Of a stretch of DNA of 64,000 nucleotides, positions 22,690 to 35,083 are shown piece by piece. The position numbers were made by a program, and so were the translations under genes. The DNA is from Acestrorhynchus altus (taxonomy: Eukaryota > Chordata > Actinopteri > Characiformes > Acestrorhynchidae): NCBI GenBank assembly GCA_034509495.1, contig CM067524.1, forward strand, positions 3,501,056 to 3,565,055. Direction: 5' to 3'. Within the stretch, counting starts at the first letter, position 1; the number at the start of each line of letters is the position of its first letter. The notes under the pieces are model-generated. The model ran no database searches. It was not told the DNA's origin and saw only the letters and a list, made by a program, of their open reading frames with translations.

Positions 22690-22990
22690 CACACCATCCC
22701 CACTGTGAACCATGGTGGTGGCAGCATCATGCTGTGGGATTCTTTTCTTTAGCAGGGACAGGAACGCTGATCAGAGTGGGATGGAGGAAGACAGGAAGAT
22801 GGATGGAGCTAAATACAGGGCTATCCTGGAGGAGAACCTGTTAGAAGCTGCAAAAGACTTGCAACTGGTGCAGAGCTTCACCATCCAGCAGGACAACGTC
22901 CCTGGAACAGACTCGCAGGATGGCCAGAAGTGTAAGGGGCTGTACCTTTAGTCCCATCTACAGGAGGACGAGACGATCAGACAGTTCAAC
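22690..22990 (+). mobile_element. Tc1-like transposase fragment
   Basis: A plus-strand frame reads RKMDGAKYRAILEENLLEAA, then LQLVQSFTIQQDNVPG. This is the region around the second catalytic Asp (QQDN) of Tc1-family transposase. The preceding VKHGGGS-type block is degenerate. It is a relic. Confidence 0.8.
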
Positions 22991-23214
22991 CAGTCAATCT
23001 GATCCCCAACTTCAAAAATGCAAGCATCATCAAGCCAAAAACTCCAAGAAGGTAGGGAGTTAGCTGATTGGTTAAGGAATGGAGGAAGGTGTGGCATTCG
23101 AGTCTCCTGTTAGAACTACTGGAAGCTTTCGTTTTTCTTTGGGCTCTGACGTTTTGGCTGGACGTGGCTGAACTTCATGGGTCAGTGACATGTATGAGGT
23201 TACACAACAAGGTT

Positions 23215-25553
23215 CAAGAGATGTAGAAAATGAATTTTATTAGATCACCCAGGAGGTAAACATACAGCTATTCTCATTTTCATTGTCAATGCCGGCTACA
23301 AAGACTGATGTTCTCATCCGATGACTCCCCAGCATCCCCATAATAAAGATAAAAACGCATTTCAGTATTTTACACATCGCCAACGTTTACAGATATGAAG
23401 CAGACTTTCTACAGTCTCTAGTGTTACATACACAACTAAATTCATACATTCATTTCCATCTCTTTAAAGCAGGTAGTGCATCTCTACAGGAACATTAGAT
23501 CACGTTAGTGCCCACAGCTCTCTATTCTACATTTCCATTAGCTGTTTTAATCTTTAAAAGTCTTTCTACTGGTCTTATAAAACCACACCTTCAACCTTCA
23601 ACCTCTAAAAGCTCCTCACTGGAAGTTATTACACCTAATGCTTATGAATGAACACTACCAGATGCCTCACTCACTGTTTTACTGACTTCAGAGAAGATTA
23701 TGGATCTAAAACAGGTTTTTATAATAACATTTATAATAATTTTATAATAACTGGTGGAGCGATGCATCTGCAATGTGCAGGGTGACAAAAAATAGGCCCC
23801 AAAAATGCCGATTTGATCAGATTTGCCACTGTTTTCCCATCATCAACGTTCCTTTTAAAACATATAAAGCTCTGAAGACTCATGTAGCTTCACTGCTGGG
23901 TTTGGATAGTAGATTAGATAGTAAATGTTACTTAAAAACAAAAGTAAATGTTACACCGACTGAAGACCATCTCTTTCAAGAGCATTAAACTCATAAAAGG
24001 CTTATAAATGATACCACGTCTGTGATAAAGTGTAATGTGTTGAGCATCGGGCATTGAGGTCCATTCCGACCTGTATTTGGCAGCATCTAAGCTTGAGGTA
24101 TCTCTGGATTCCGGCCTCTGCAGAAGAGCAGAGGACATTTTCTGTGCGAACAGTGAAGCGTCTCTGAAAGTCGCTCTAGATAAACGCCGTAAATGTAAAT
24201 ATTTATGTTCTCCACCACTGTGAAGAAACCAGGATCAGCAAGCTTCTCTACAATAACATGAACGAAAGAGAAAAAAGATCATCTAGGTCACGAAGTAAGA
24301 ACGACAGCTAGCAGCCATCAGTTAACATGAATTAAATTGCCGATTAGTTGCTAATTCTCTTCAAGCGTCGTGAAGCTTTGGGTTCAAACTATTTCTACTG
24401 CAGGCAAAACAGTAGCGAACATCAACACAAAACAACAGCAACTTAATCAAATAAAATTAAAAACTAGTGCAGAATTTCTTTCTAATTCAATACATTTAAA
24501 GTGATATATTTCAAGCTTTGCAAGATTTAGTTTCACGTCCGATTTGTAATTTAACACTGTAATAATCTGATAAACTGATAAACCAACCTGTAAACGAGAT
24601 GACGTAGGTATGAAATGTCTCACTTTACACGTAATGAACAGAACATTTGACTAAATCTGTATGAAATTATGAACTTTTTTATAATATTAATTTTCTGCAC
24701 TAGTGAATGTAAACAAAACTAACAGCAAGCTCTACAACTGCGACCCCTCCGATAACGACTGTCCCGCCTCAGCACACAGACACAGTAGTCTGTACATGGC
24801 TATATCTTCAACCATCAGGTTTATAGTGCATCAAGAGTGTCCACTCTTTCTGTTTTCCTTCCTTCCTCTTCTTAAACAGACTCGAGACTGCAGCGTCAAC
24901 CGAATCCAAAATTCAGACTGAAGACAAAGAACAAGAAACTCCAATATTGCGTCAGTCATACAGAATAACAACTGAGGTAATTTGTTTGTAAATCAAGATG
25001 TTAAAGTGATTAATGTGGGCTTATTAGGACAGAGACAGATGATCTGCACAGTTCAGCCTTAAAACGGGACGAAACGGGGAACGCGACAGTATTCAACGTT
25101 TATACATTTAGACGCGGAACTGACAGCAGGCAGGGAACATGTTCTCATCACACATGATAAAGAAAGGCCTCTATTAGAATAAAGCATATCGTTAAACATC
25201 TTCTCAGTGGATTGAACCGAGAGCTCTTCTTTAGAAGCTTAATGTACTGAGCTTTTCCTAAACTGTCGCGTGTCCCGGTCACGCCCCTCTTTCCCTCCCA
25301 ACAGCAAAAATACACAGAAACGGAATTTTAACGGTTTCTAAATTTGGAATTAAATGTACTGCTCTCCGGAACTCCGAAACCCATCCAGCCTGCTGGACAT
25401 CATCAAATCCCCTGTTTCACATTTCCCTCCCAAATTTCAACAACTTATTTCTTCTTGTTTTCTCCGAAGTTGTATCGTCATTTCCCATCAGGAACGTCAT
25501 CACCAGGGCAGGTCCGAGCTCAGTCTGGTCCCTAGAAAAACGGTGCCCAGCTT
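23215..25553 (-). other. probable ro60 3' untranslated region and downstream flank
   Basis: Continuous with the ro60 stop at 25554-25556. It has no recognisable transposons or long open frames and is moderately AT-rich. A minus-strand AATAAA is at 23236-23241. How much of it is transcribed is not visible. Confidence 0.35.
23236..23241 (-). terminator. candidate polyadenylation signal
   Basis: AATAAA on the minus strand (TTTATT on plus), about 2.3 kb downstream of the ro60 stop codon. Other AATAAA sites could be used instead. Confidence 0.3.
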
Positions 25554-28500
25554 TCAAATGACGTCCAGAATAAAGTTGCGGACGACGTCCACGGCCCGAG
25601 AGTCGAAGCCACAGATGTCCAACATGCCCCGGTCATCTGGATCAGCAACGGAGAGGCCGTTGGTCGTCATTCCGCACACGATCAGTTTGGAAAACACACC
25701 AGTCTTCTGATGGAGGAAACACAGTTACAACACTTAACATCTTCTGCGTTATAAAGAAACGGGCAACAATAACGCGCAGCTTCGATTCTTACGGCGGGCG
25801 AACGCTGTACGATTTTGGAAAACCTGTGCTGCAATTTACACTGTATGAAGACCGACACACACCCTGCATGTGACGCTACACCTCTCACAAACACACACAA
25901 AGAGAGAGAGAGAGCCATGCATTTGAACAATGACTGACATCCTAAAGCAGGGACATTATTTCTAATCAAACAGTGCTTATCTTTGTTTTTTAATAACTGA
26001 AGGAAACTTCAGATGAAATATTAATTGTGTTTCTCTTCTATATTATAATATATTGACATATTATTGATCATATCAGTAAAGCAATCGTTTTAAATTTAGG
26101 TGGTTGCTAAGGAGTCCTGACAGCTGGTCGGTAACCAGTACGGTAACTGTTTTGGAAGGGCTTTGGGTGTGGCTAGTGTAATATAAGGGACGCATAAGAG
26201 ACGTACACAAACGTTTTGCCCACATAACTCTGCAGACATCGTCCGTCGAATCAGAAAGCTGTACGCAAGTCAACGGATCTCAACGCTAAGCACCACCTAC
26301 TTCTCGGTACGTCCTCAGAGCTTCGGTGGGATCTGTGCTTCCGAAGTGGGTCTCGTTATTGGTGAAGATGATAAACACGTCCACGGTCTTGTCGTTCTCC
26401 GATGCCCACTGTATGGGCAGAGCGCAGTCCGTACCAGCACTCTGCATCTGGAGGAAATCAAAGCATGATCCGATATATATCCCAAAATGACATTTCAGAG
26501 CTACAACAACATTAATAATAAAAATAATAATAAATACTATTATTTAAATAAATAAGCACTGAATATACCGCGTAAGAACACTGTATTTGGAGATTAAATA
26601 TACTATTATAGATGATCAAACCTAAGCATGGTTTTCAGCAGATCAGAGGTTAATGACATTTCTCTAGATCTTCAGTCCTCCTTACCTGGACCAGCTGTGC
26701 TGTTACTTGGATTAGAGACGTGTCGGCCAAGATGCTGCAGGGAACGAGGGCTTCTTCCGAGAAGATCAACACGTCAGCATCAGGTTCTGTTCGTGCTATT
26801 ACCTTCAACATAGCGTCGAGAGTGAAGAACGTGAGGGTTAAATAATACACAGCATACTGTTCAACCATAACATTATGACCCCCTCCTTGTTCTTCACTAA
26901 CTCTGCACTATGTAGTTCTATAATTACAGACTGGTCTTCAATGATCAGGACCCCACAGTACCACCAGAGTGTTCTTGTGAAGCTGGGAGGTGCCCAACTC
27001 TGCAAGACATCAGCTATCGTCTTGCTTTAGCGGCATGCTCAGTGCGTTTATGAGACAGGCAGCTGCAGCAAGGGTGCCGGAGGAATGTCATCCACATAAA
27101 AGACAAACTGCTCACAATGTTGTGAGTGTGCTGTCAGACTGGGAATGTTAGGAATGTGTCTGAAGGCCACAGCAGAAGCCCAGATGGAAATAAAGCTGAA
27201 CAACTAATCACATACTGCAGCTTCAAGCTGGGCCGGCCTTGTTCTCCTAGTACTATAAAGTCCCCCAGCACTGAGCTGTGGAGCAGTGGAACCATGTTCT
27301 CTGGTGCTCTTGTTACTGAATGCAATCAAATGCAAACCCTCATAGCAATGTTCCAGAATCTGCAGAATAAACGGCCTTGATTTCAGAAGAAACAGTGAAT
27401 GAGCAGGTGTCCCAATACTTTTGACCATACAGTGTATTAAACTGCACCTATGTGCAGTGAACCTAGTTCTCTTTAATTTCGACAGGAACCAGGCAAGCTG
27501 CGTGTGCATTTGCACATCTGTGTCAACAATAGGTGCAACTTAAAGTAGCACTCAATAGAAGGGTTGGCCACACATCAGTGGACATAGTGTAACTGGTAAG
27601 TGTGGTAAGAGTGCGGTGTCAGTGGGTGGACTGGTGTGATCTCACCATGCTCATGGCTGCAGCCACAGCCACGCTGCTGATGGAGCTTCCGAGGGCCAGG
27701 CTGTGGAGACACATGCTCACGTCCACTCCCACCACGAAGCGCTTCCCAGTGGGCTCCACGTTCTGCCACCAGAGATTTCACACAGACAGAGAGGCACATG
27801 AGACCGGTCAGCGAGTGGACGACTCTACAGCCATCACTGTATCTGATGATCTCACCAACCACATCGACAGCTAAGCTCTGAGTATTAATTACATTGATCA
27901 TCTGCACCCAGAAGGACGTGTGGGACTGCAGTGCTGTTGAGAAGGAAGATGAAGGTGATCAGGATCAATAACTGATGATAACTGTAGTCTGAGCTGATCA
28001 ATATTTATTGATCTACTCATACAGAAGTGGTGTCTCTCAGGACGGCGTCGGGTTTAACGCAACACGCCAGACGTCTCTGCATGGAGGTGTAGAGGTTCCT
28101 AATGGTGTCCTGTGATGATCCATCCCATGCAGCTTGAATGTTCTCACTCAGTTCTGCAGATGGTGTGGTAGGGGTGGAGTGTTGATAGAGCGTCCAATAG
28201 CGTCCACACATTTTCAATCAGGGACAGGTCTGGAGATGAAACCGACCACGGCGTAGTATCTGTGTCTTCAAGGTGAGATCTTGAGACGGCATCAGTGTGT
28301 GGATGAGCGTCGTCCTGTTGGAACAGAGCACCGGAGTGTGTGTTCAGAGCCACTGGTTGCAGAACTTCATTAACGGTAAGCTGTTCTGTTAAAGTGTCTG
28401 TAATGAAGATCAAAGGTCATCTGACATCGCTGAATCCATGACAGTCTGGCACAACGTCATTGCAGACAGTTGATTCCTTCTCGTGTGTTTTTTTGGTAGC

Positions 28501-30520
28501 TTCAGAATCAGGTTGATGCGCCGATGAGCTCTTCTATTGATGGTATTCCAGGCTCCGAACTCGAGTCTCACCTGTGTATCCTGTAATATTTCTCTTTTGC
28601 AGATTCAAGACCTCTTTGGTCAATTTGCAGAATTCTGAAATCAAATGTTCTGACTCCTGCTGTGTTTTGACTAAATATAAGCTTCTCGTTTGCTTATGAC
28701 CACATCCCTCTAATTGCCGTCTAATTTCCCAGTTTTCCGAGAACTGCCTTTTCAGAGCATCAATTGTATTAATAATGAATCTAATTCATAAGACTTGGAC
28801 TTGGTGTCCAAACAAGAAGAGGAGAATCAGTGTGGGCTGTTGTTGCTGTAACGTCTGACTGGACCATGTGCTGTATGACTGTAAACGCTGCAGATGTTTC
28901 AGATGTTTTCAGTGATACTCACTGAGAGACTCTTAGAGAAGGCACAGTCCAGCGCCTGAATGACGTCTCTGTTCGGCTCCCATTTTAACTTGCCTCGCTT
29001 CCCATGACCTCGCTTGTAGTTTTCAGATGCAACAAGGATGCAGAAGGGGTGTGTTTTCGCCTGCATTCACACATAAAAACACTGTAAACAGCAGGCAGCT
29101 ACTCATATTTCACATTTTCATAGATACTGAGAGGCTCTTCACGAGAGTGATGCTGGAAAAGCTTCTTGTATTTATGCTTTACTGGGGCTGTAACACTGCT
29201 ATATGTAAATAAGCTCTCTTCTGATTGGCTGCCCTGTCCCTTACTGTACCACAGGACCCCCACAGAGCAGCTATTATGATCTTGAGCCTTGAACAACGCT
29301 GATCTAAACCATACCTTTGACAAAGCGTGTTCATCCTGGATCCTCTCGCACACAGCTGCGACCTCTGGACTTCCAGGCATCAGAACCGTATCTGCAGTCA
29401 TTTTACCCAAAAGCCTCATCAGAGTAGTCACGGACATCTCCTTCAGCAACGCCTTCCATACCTAGAACCAGTCAGTCATGAGAAGAACGGAAGACATGTC
29501 CTATTAGCTAAAAGTTCAGCCTGATTTCAGACTGTGTTCGTATCAGCGGTTCTGACCTCTTTCGACTTGAGATGACTGGTCAGAACCTGCTCGCGCTCCA
29601 GTCTGAACTCCTCTATCAGGTGAACCACCTCCAGCTCATCAGTCGAGTGCTTGGCCTTCTCCACCGCTTCCAGATATGCAAACACTTTCATCAGCTCCTC
29701 TGAGTTCTCTTTATCTGCATACGTCTCCTGGACCACCTTCCAGCCTTTCGTCACGTATTTGCTAATAAGTGCAATAGCTGTGAAACAATAAGAAAATACG
29801 ATCAACAAATGTGCATTTCCTCAACATCTCCACCATCTCAGCTGCTTCATTCAGCACACGAGTTAACTACTGAACATAGTTCATTCTGGATATTAAGGTT
29901 ATTAGAGCTTCATTCTGGATATGGATGTGCTCACCATCGTTGGCCGGCTTCATGTGCGACAGTCTGAGAAGGTCCTGGTGGGACCATCCAGCCCTGTGTT
30001 TACACCGGGTGACAGTGTGTGCCAGGCTTAGGGCTTCTTGGCCGTTGTACCAGTTAGAAACAGCCCTGCGCAGGCCCCGCCCCCACATGCCACAACACAA
30101 ACCGTCCTTCAGCTCCTTTTTATACTGTATGAAGGTGAAGAGGTGGCCGGGTGACCTGCACAGCTCCTGCAGGGCGTGGAAGGCCGCCTGCTTGGTTTGG
30201 GTGTCCGAGCTCTGCGAGCACACAGCCAGAGCAAACAGCGCGGGGTTTGGGCGGACCGTTTTGCCCTCCATGCTCAATCGTTTGACCTCCTCCACGACCT
30301 CGCAGCCGCGGCTGGCCTGCACCAGCTCCATCAGGGCCAGCGCACTCTCCGGTGCAAGCGCTCGCTCTCTTGTGCTGTAGGTGGCGCTCTCAGAGCCATA
30401 GCAGAGGAAACGGCGCAGGCGCAGCAACTCGGTCACTGCCCATGGCTGGTCTGCGTCTGAACTCGACTGACCCTGATCTTTAGTGTTCGGCGACTGCTCT
30501 GGGGGCGATGACAGCTCCAT
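25554..30520 (-). CDS. ro60: Ro60 (60 kDa SS-A/Ro ribonucleoprotein, TROVE2)
   Basis: Eight exons join in frame to give 541 residues (human is about 538): 30520-29935, 29777-29557, 29461-29315, 29060-28923, 27762-27646, 26802-26686, 26447-26301 and 25706-25554. All have AG acceptors and GT donors. Residues about 1-364 form the TROVE ring of helical repeats, which binds Y RNAs and the 3' ends of misfolded small RNAs. Marker stretches are YVTKGWKVVQE, AYLEAVEKAKHSTDELEVVH, SHLKSKEVWKALLKEM and HPFCILVASENYKRGHGKRG. Residues 365-541 form the von Willebrand A-like domain, ending KLIVCGMTTNGLSVADPDDR and VDVVRNFILDVI. The metal-site motif reads DVSMC (378-382), where the family usually has DVSAS, and FTNNE replaces FTDNE at residue 472. 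The start at 30520 gives MELSSPPEQSPN, a disordered extension. A CpG-rich segment lies 1.2-1.7 kb upstream. No frame breaks. Confidence 0.95.
26860..27430. mobile_element. MITE fragments in a ro60 intron
   Basis: 26862-26960 starts with CATAACATTATGACC and includes TTCAATGATCAGGACCCCAC, the palindromic MITE family also at 60715-61245. 27060-27430 ends GGTGTCCCAATACTTTTGACC, the end of another common fish MITE; related text with GCAATGTTCCA lies at 55340-55540. Confidence 0.55.
28020..28420 (-). mobile_element. Tc1-like transposase C-terminal fragment
   Basis: Minus-strand frames read GALFQQDDAHPHTDAVSRS, SVSSPDLSLIENVWTLLDAL and IQAAWDGSSQDTIRNLYTSM. These are the second and third catalytic blocks and tail of a Tc1-type transposase (QQD, SPDLxxIENxW). 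A single frame shift separates them. It lies in the ro60 intron between exons 4 and 5. Confidence 0.85.
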
Positions 30521-30829
30521 AGCAATGACTCCTACAAATCAAAACACACAAATATTGAACCTGCACCTGACTTCCTACTATTATATGGAACGCTGATGAT
30601 GGTAAAATAGTCAAAAACATGATCAAATACACTTTTTGTTTCATACAATTTCTTTGAATACAACAACCTGCATATTGCATTGTGAATGTGTGAGGGAAAG
30701 CACCGTGGTCGGCACTAAGATCAACAGTTTGTTGTCACACGTCCAGAACTTCTGGTGTCAAAAGATCCCCTTTGATCTTCATTACAGACACTTCAACAGA
30801 CCAACCTTACGTTAATGAGGTTCTATAAC

Positions 30830-31180
30830 CAGTGGTTCTACCTTTTCTGAACACACACTCCGGTGCTCTATTCCAACAGGACGACGCTCATCCACACACT
30901 GATGCCGTCTCAAGATCTTGTCTTGGAGACACAGATACTACGCCGTGGTCGGTCTCATCTCCAGTCATCTCCCTGATTGAAAATATGTGGACGCTATTGG
31001 ACGCTCTATCAACACTCCACCCCTACCACACCATCTGCAGAACTGAGTGAGAACATTCAAGCTGCATGGGACGGATCATCACAGGACACCATTAAGAACC
31101 TCTACAACTCCATGCAGAGACGTCTGGCGTGTTGCGTTAAACCCGACGCCGTACTGAGAGACACCACTTCTGTATGAGTA
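30830..31180 (+). mobile_element. Tc1-like transposase C-terminal fragment, opposite orientation
   Basis: The same family member as at 28020-28420, on the plus strand: GALFQQDDAHPHTDAVSRS and AAWDGSSQDTIKNLYNSMQR, again with one frame shift at the same place. The two copies flank the 5' half of ro60 as inverted repeats. Confidence 0.85.
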
Positions 31181-31452
31181 GATAAATATTATATAAATAT
31201 TGAATATTTATAAATAAATATTGATCAGATCAGACTACAGTTATCATCAGATATTGATCCTGATCACCTTTATCACTGCAGTCCCACACTTCTTTCTAGG
31301 TGTATTTGTTGATGTGTAGCCCATAGACAAGAAACCAGGCTGTAATAGAGGAATTAGAAAATAATTGTAGAATAATATGAAAACTTTTATTCACAGCTCA
31401 TTAGATTGGAGTGATTTAACAGGTGCAGGCAGAGTTGCAGACAGTGGGGTTT

Positions 31453-31552
31453 GGAACTCTCCGTTCCACCTTAAATGGGGGGCAGTGGCCTGCAGCAGCC
31501 CGAGGCACCAGCAAGCCTCTAATTGGCCATTTAAGGTGGAACGGAGAGTTCC
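31453..31552. repeat. perfect 26-bp inverted repeat (hairpin)
   Basis: 31453-31478 (starting GGAACTCTCCGTTCCACC) is the exact reverse complement of 31527-31552, with a 48-base loop. It is probably a foldback or MITE core. It lies about 0.9 kb upstream of the ro60 start codon. Confidence 0.85.
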
Positions 31553-31639
31553 CACAGCACCTCATCTCCAAGTATATTTAAGGTAATTAACAGCTTGTCA
31601 GACTTTAAATGGGTTAGTACGGATCAGAACTCGCCGCGG

Positions 31640-32260
31640 GGGTGTTTTATCCTCCTAAACGCCCCGGTTCGAGTCAGATTACAGACAATCACAGCTGAGA
31701 GCGATAGCAGCGTTATCCTAGCTCATAGACAAACCTGAAAACCGCGGGACAACACTGCGAACAGCGGCGACCAGAACGACCCACAGAACGCGGGTTCCGT
31801 TCGGAACTGAACGAGAGCAGCTGACTGGTTAAAGTCGGCCGTCGGAACCCAGTTTGACCGGCTTTAGCGGTTAGCTTAGCATACCGCTCGGTCCGGCTGC
31901 TGAAGCTGGAGGGCGCGTTTCAATACAATAACGCACAACAGCGGCCTTTTCTCCCTCTTTACCCACATCCTGCTCTTCACACCCCACCTACACACACGCC
32001 GAGGGCCTGTCCGCTCACCCAGGCTGAGTGCCGAGCCTCTGCTTCCCGAAATTCCCGAAATTCCCGAGTGTTCCCTACTTAGGGAGGATAAACGCTAAAT
32101 CCGAGGGCGCGCTCCAATACGCGCCCTTGTGCCCTACCTAGGGCGCTTGGCTGGACGCGCTGATCTCTTCGCGTAGAAGGCTGTGAGCTGCGCGGCGGCG
32201 CTCCAGACCTTCTGCAAACGGCCAACGGCAGAGAGGAACGGGCTGGTGTGGACGAGTCGA
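31640..32260 (-). promoter_or_regulatory. CpG-rich segment, likely ro60 promoter region
   Basis: CG dinucleotides are much denser here than in the flanks (for example GCGCGGCGGCGCTCC and CGACGCGGAATC near 32190-32270). A first untranslated exon of ro60 would fit here, with a splice into the leader just above 30520. No TATA box is seen. Confidence 0.45.
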
Positions 32261-32399
32261 CGCGGAATCAGTCCAGATCTTAAAAAAGCGGCTTTGGAGG
32301 AAAGGATTTACTGAATGAAGGGCTGTAATTCACACTTTGGGCCAGAAGGGGACAGCACGAACTCAGAAACCCAAACCCACAGAGACGCGCTCAGGCCTG

Positions 32400-32900
32400 G
32401 AGAGCATTCTCAAAACTTCCACACTGGACTGTGTTCTTCAAGAGCTCTGTCCTCGAAAGTGTTGTCGAAGAACTCCACCTTGGAAAGTGTTCTCAAAGGC
32501 CTCTACCATAGAAAATGTTCTTCAAGAGCTCTACCATGAAAGGTGTTCTCAAAGGCCTCTACCCTGGAAAGTGTTCTCAAAGGCTTCTACCCTGGAAAGT
32601 GTTCTCCAAGATCTCTACCCTGGAAAGTGTTCTCCAAGATCTCTATCATGGAAAGTGTTCTCCAAGATCTCTATCATGGAAAGTGTTCTCAAAGGCCTCT
32701 ATCCTGGAAAGTGTTCTCCAAGATCTCTACCCTGGAAAGTGTTCTCCAAGATCTCTACCCTGGAAAGTGTTCTCCAAGAGCTCTCTCATGGAAAGTGTTC
32801 TCCAAGAGCTCTCTCATGGAAAGTGTTCTCAAAGGCCTCTACCTTGGAAAGTGTTCTCAAAGTGTTCTCTTTACCCTGGAGACTGTTCCTAAAACCTTCA
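32400..32900. repeat. 28-bp minisatellite
   Basis: The unit CTCTACCCTGGAAAGTGTTC plus TCCAAGAT repeats about 17 times with small variants. Because 28 is not a multiple of three and the unit has no plus-strand stop, all three plus frames stay open across the array. Long reading frames here (one of 220 codons) are a by-product. Confidence 0.95.
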
Positions 32901-32999
32901 CCACGGAGAGCATTCTGCACCAGTTTTAGTCTCCTACAAGGCAGCAGTTGTGTAGACAGGATTAAGTACAATATTTTTTTGATACTCAGATATGTTTAA

Positions 33000-33950
33000 T
33001 GATGACTCTCCTCAGGGTGTTTAGATGATCCAGTTCTGGGTAAGAGGGGGTGGTCAGGAGGTGCGTTTCTTGTTATTCGTTAATCTATTCCTTCAACAGT
33101 CAAAGAGATGAACAGACCTGACCGCTGTGATATACAGCACTCTTACAGTCGGCAGCCGGGCTTAATCAGACGCTCTTCCCAGAGGAACAGTGAGCTGATT
33201 GAAACTAAATTCCTACTGGTTTTTAAGCCGCTTCGACAGACACAACTCTCTTCTGCCCATAAATCACACTGTCAGACCAGGACCACCAATCAATTTCAGA
33301 GCAGACGGGGATGAGAGAGAGATGACTGGAGTGATTGATGGCTGGGTGAAACACGCCAGGCGTTTGAAGAATGTATGTCAGGAGAGCTGGTGACGAAACC
33401 GCTTTTGAAAAACACAAACCTGCTGTAAAACCAATGCAATAATTGATGGCTTTCAGATCCCTGCTGTGCTTCCTGACCTTGAAAATGTAAACGGGAAAAT
33501 AAACCTCGGAGAAAGACGCACGACACGCTGAGATCGGACTTGAAGTTCTTATAACAGGAACTCTGAGAACCTGAGATCACTCACAGGCCATTTTTCCAGC
33601 GACACCTACACACGTATCAAAACACAAGACGTACCCTCTCTAAGCCTTTCAACCAATTTCCAACATGAGTTTTCATATATAAGGTGTTTTTAGTCCTTAT
33701 GAGCAAATAAAAGGTGAAGGCACTCGGTGTGTCGTGGAGGTTGGCGTGCTGGAAGCGTGAGGCACTCGTTAAAATCAGCACTCAGCAAGCGCGTCACGGC
33801 ACGCACGAATCTTACTTCCCAAAGCTGACCAGCGCAGACTGTGGACTGAAAGTAATGAATTAAAACCTTTGGTGGTCACTGAAATAATGCTGCAGAACTT
33901 GGTCCACTAGGCTGGTCCCCTACCCTGACCCCTGGTTAGAGGCTGTTCTG
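33000..33950. other. no gene recognised
   Basis: No family similarity and no repeat I recognise. Confidence 0.3.
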
Positions 33951-33959
33951 ACAGGACAG

Positions 33960-34790
33960 GTCATCTAAGGTTGGGTGGAGTTTCCATTTTCATCACAGAA
34001 GATCTCCAGTGTCCTGCTGCTTCAGCTAAATTTATTCCAAAACAGTTTGACTTACTGGTTCTTCACATTGGGCTTTCAATATGTTTTTCTCTGTCAGTGG
34101 CTGGACGTTTTTCGTCCACCTTCAGCACCTGCATGTACTTTAATGTGCTTGAAGTAACGCCCTGGCCCCGTTCACAAGGTTTGGACTGGTTCTACTTGGT
34201 GACTTGAACTGGGAAGTGCTCAAACTTTCTGAGACAGTGACTGAGAAGTCTGACTCCCTCAATCTTCACCAACTAATCTCTCAGCCTACTTAATATGATC
34301 TGAATATTCCAGGTAAACTACCAGGATTGATGTTATTTTCACAGATTCCCCACATCTGGATCGCACTGGTGATCATTGCTTCATTGCCTGCATCCGTGAA
34401 GGCCATTCACCCAAACTGCCTGTTCACTTTTGCCCAAAAAAGGAATTGTTAAACATGTTAATTGCTCAGACTTTTTACGGTGAATAAAACATGGAAATGA
34501 TTCTTAGATCTTTTGGTTCTCCAGTGATTTGGCTGTTCTGATACAACAAAAGCGTAACCTGTCATAAAGCACGTCTGTCTGGATCCCCTGTAGACTGTCT
34601 CGTGTTTCCTTTCAGAAAAAGGCAACTCAAGCGGTGCGACAGTCCAAATCGGACTTCTGTACGGAACCGTTTGAACACGGTGGTTCTGATCCACTCAGGA
34701 GAAAACAGTCAATGATTTGAAAGTAAACCTTCAGGCTTGTCCCTGTCGCTCAGATGGTATCGCTGATTTTTAGATCTGACCCAGTTCATA
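33960..34790 (+). mobile_element. LINE fragment, endonuclease region
   Basis: Frame-broken text contains FPKQFDLLVLHIG-like codons, LGDLNWEVLKLSET, LHQLISQPT and then a TDSPHLDR...DHCFIACIREG block. These are the conserved C-terminal part of an L2/CR1-type LINE endonuclease. Several stops and shifts; dead. Confidence 0.65.
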
Positions 34791-34844
34791 AATGACCCAA
34801 CGTTTGTCTAAAGAACAGCTGTATTCACCCCCCAGCTCATCTGT

Positions 34845-35083
34845 AGACTCCTCCCCTTTCTCTGCTGATCTTGTAGACTCCTCCTCTATCTCTGCTGATC
34901 TTGTAGACTCCTTCTCTATCTCTGCTGATCTTGTAGACTCCTCCCCTTTCTCTGCTGATCTTGTAGACTCCTCCTCTTTCTCTGCTGATCTTGTAGACTC
35001 CTCCTCTATCTCTGCTGATCTTGTAGACTCCTCCTCTATCTCTGCTGATCTTGTAGACTCCTCCTCTTTCTCTGCTGATCAGC
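34845..35083. repeat. 30-bp minisatellite encoding a decapeptide repeat
   Basis: The unit TCTGCTGATCTTGTAGACTC plus CTCCTCTATC repeats about eight times inside the LINE-derived stretch. In one plus frame it reads as a decapeptide repeat, SADLVDSSSI. The frame is open for 131 codons only because the unit length is a multiple of three. Confidence 0.9.

Noticed and set aside
30176..30460. Plus-strand frames inside ro60 exon 1
   Set aside because: They are antisense shadows of a well-supported coding exon.
32337..32999. 220-codon open frame as a repeat protein gene
   Set aside because: Openness is forced by a stop-free 28-bp unit; all three plus frames are open and no splice or family evidence exists.
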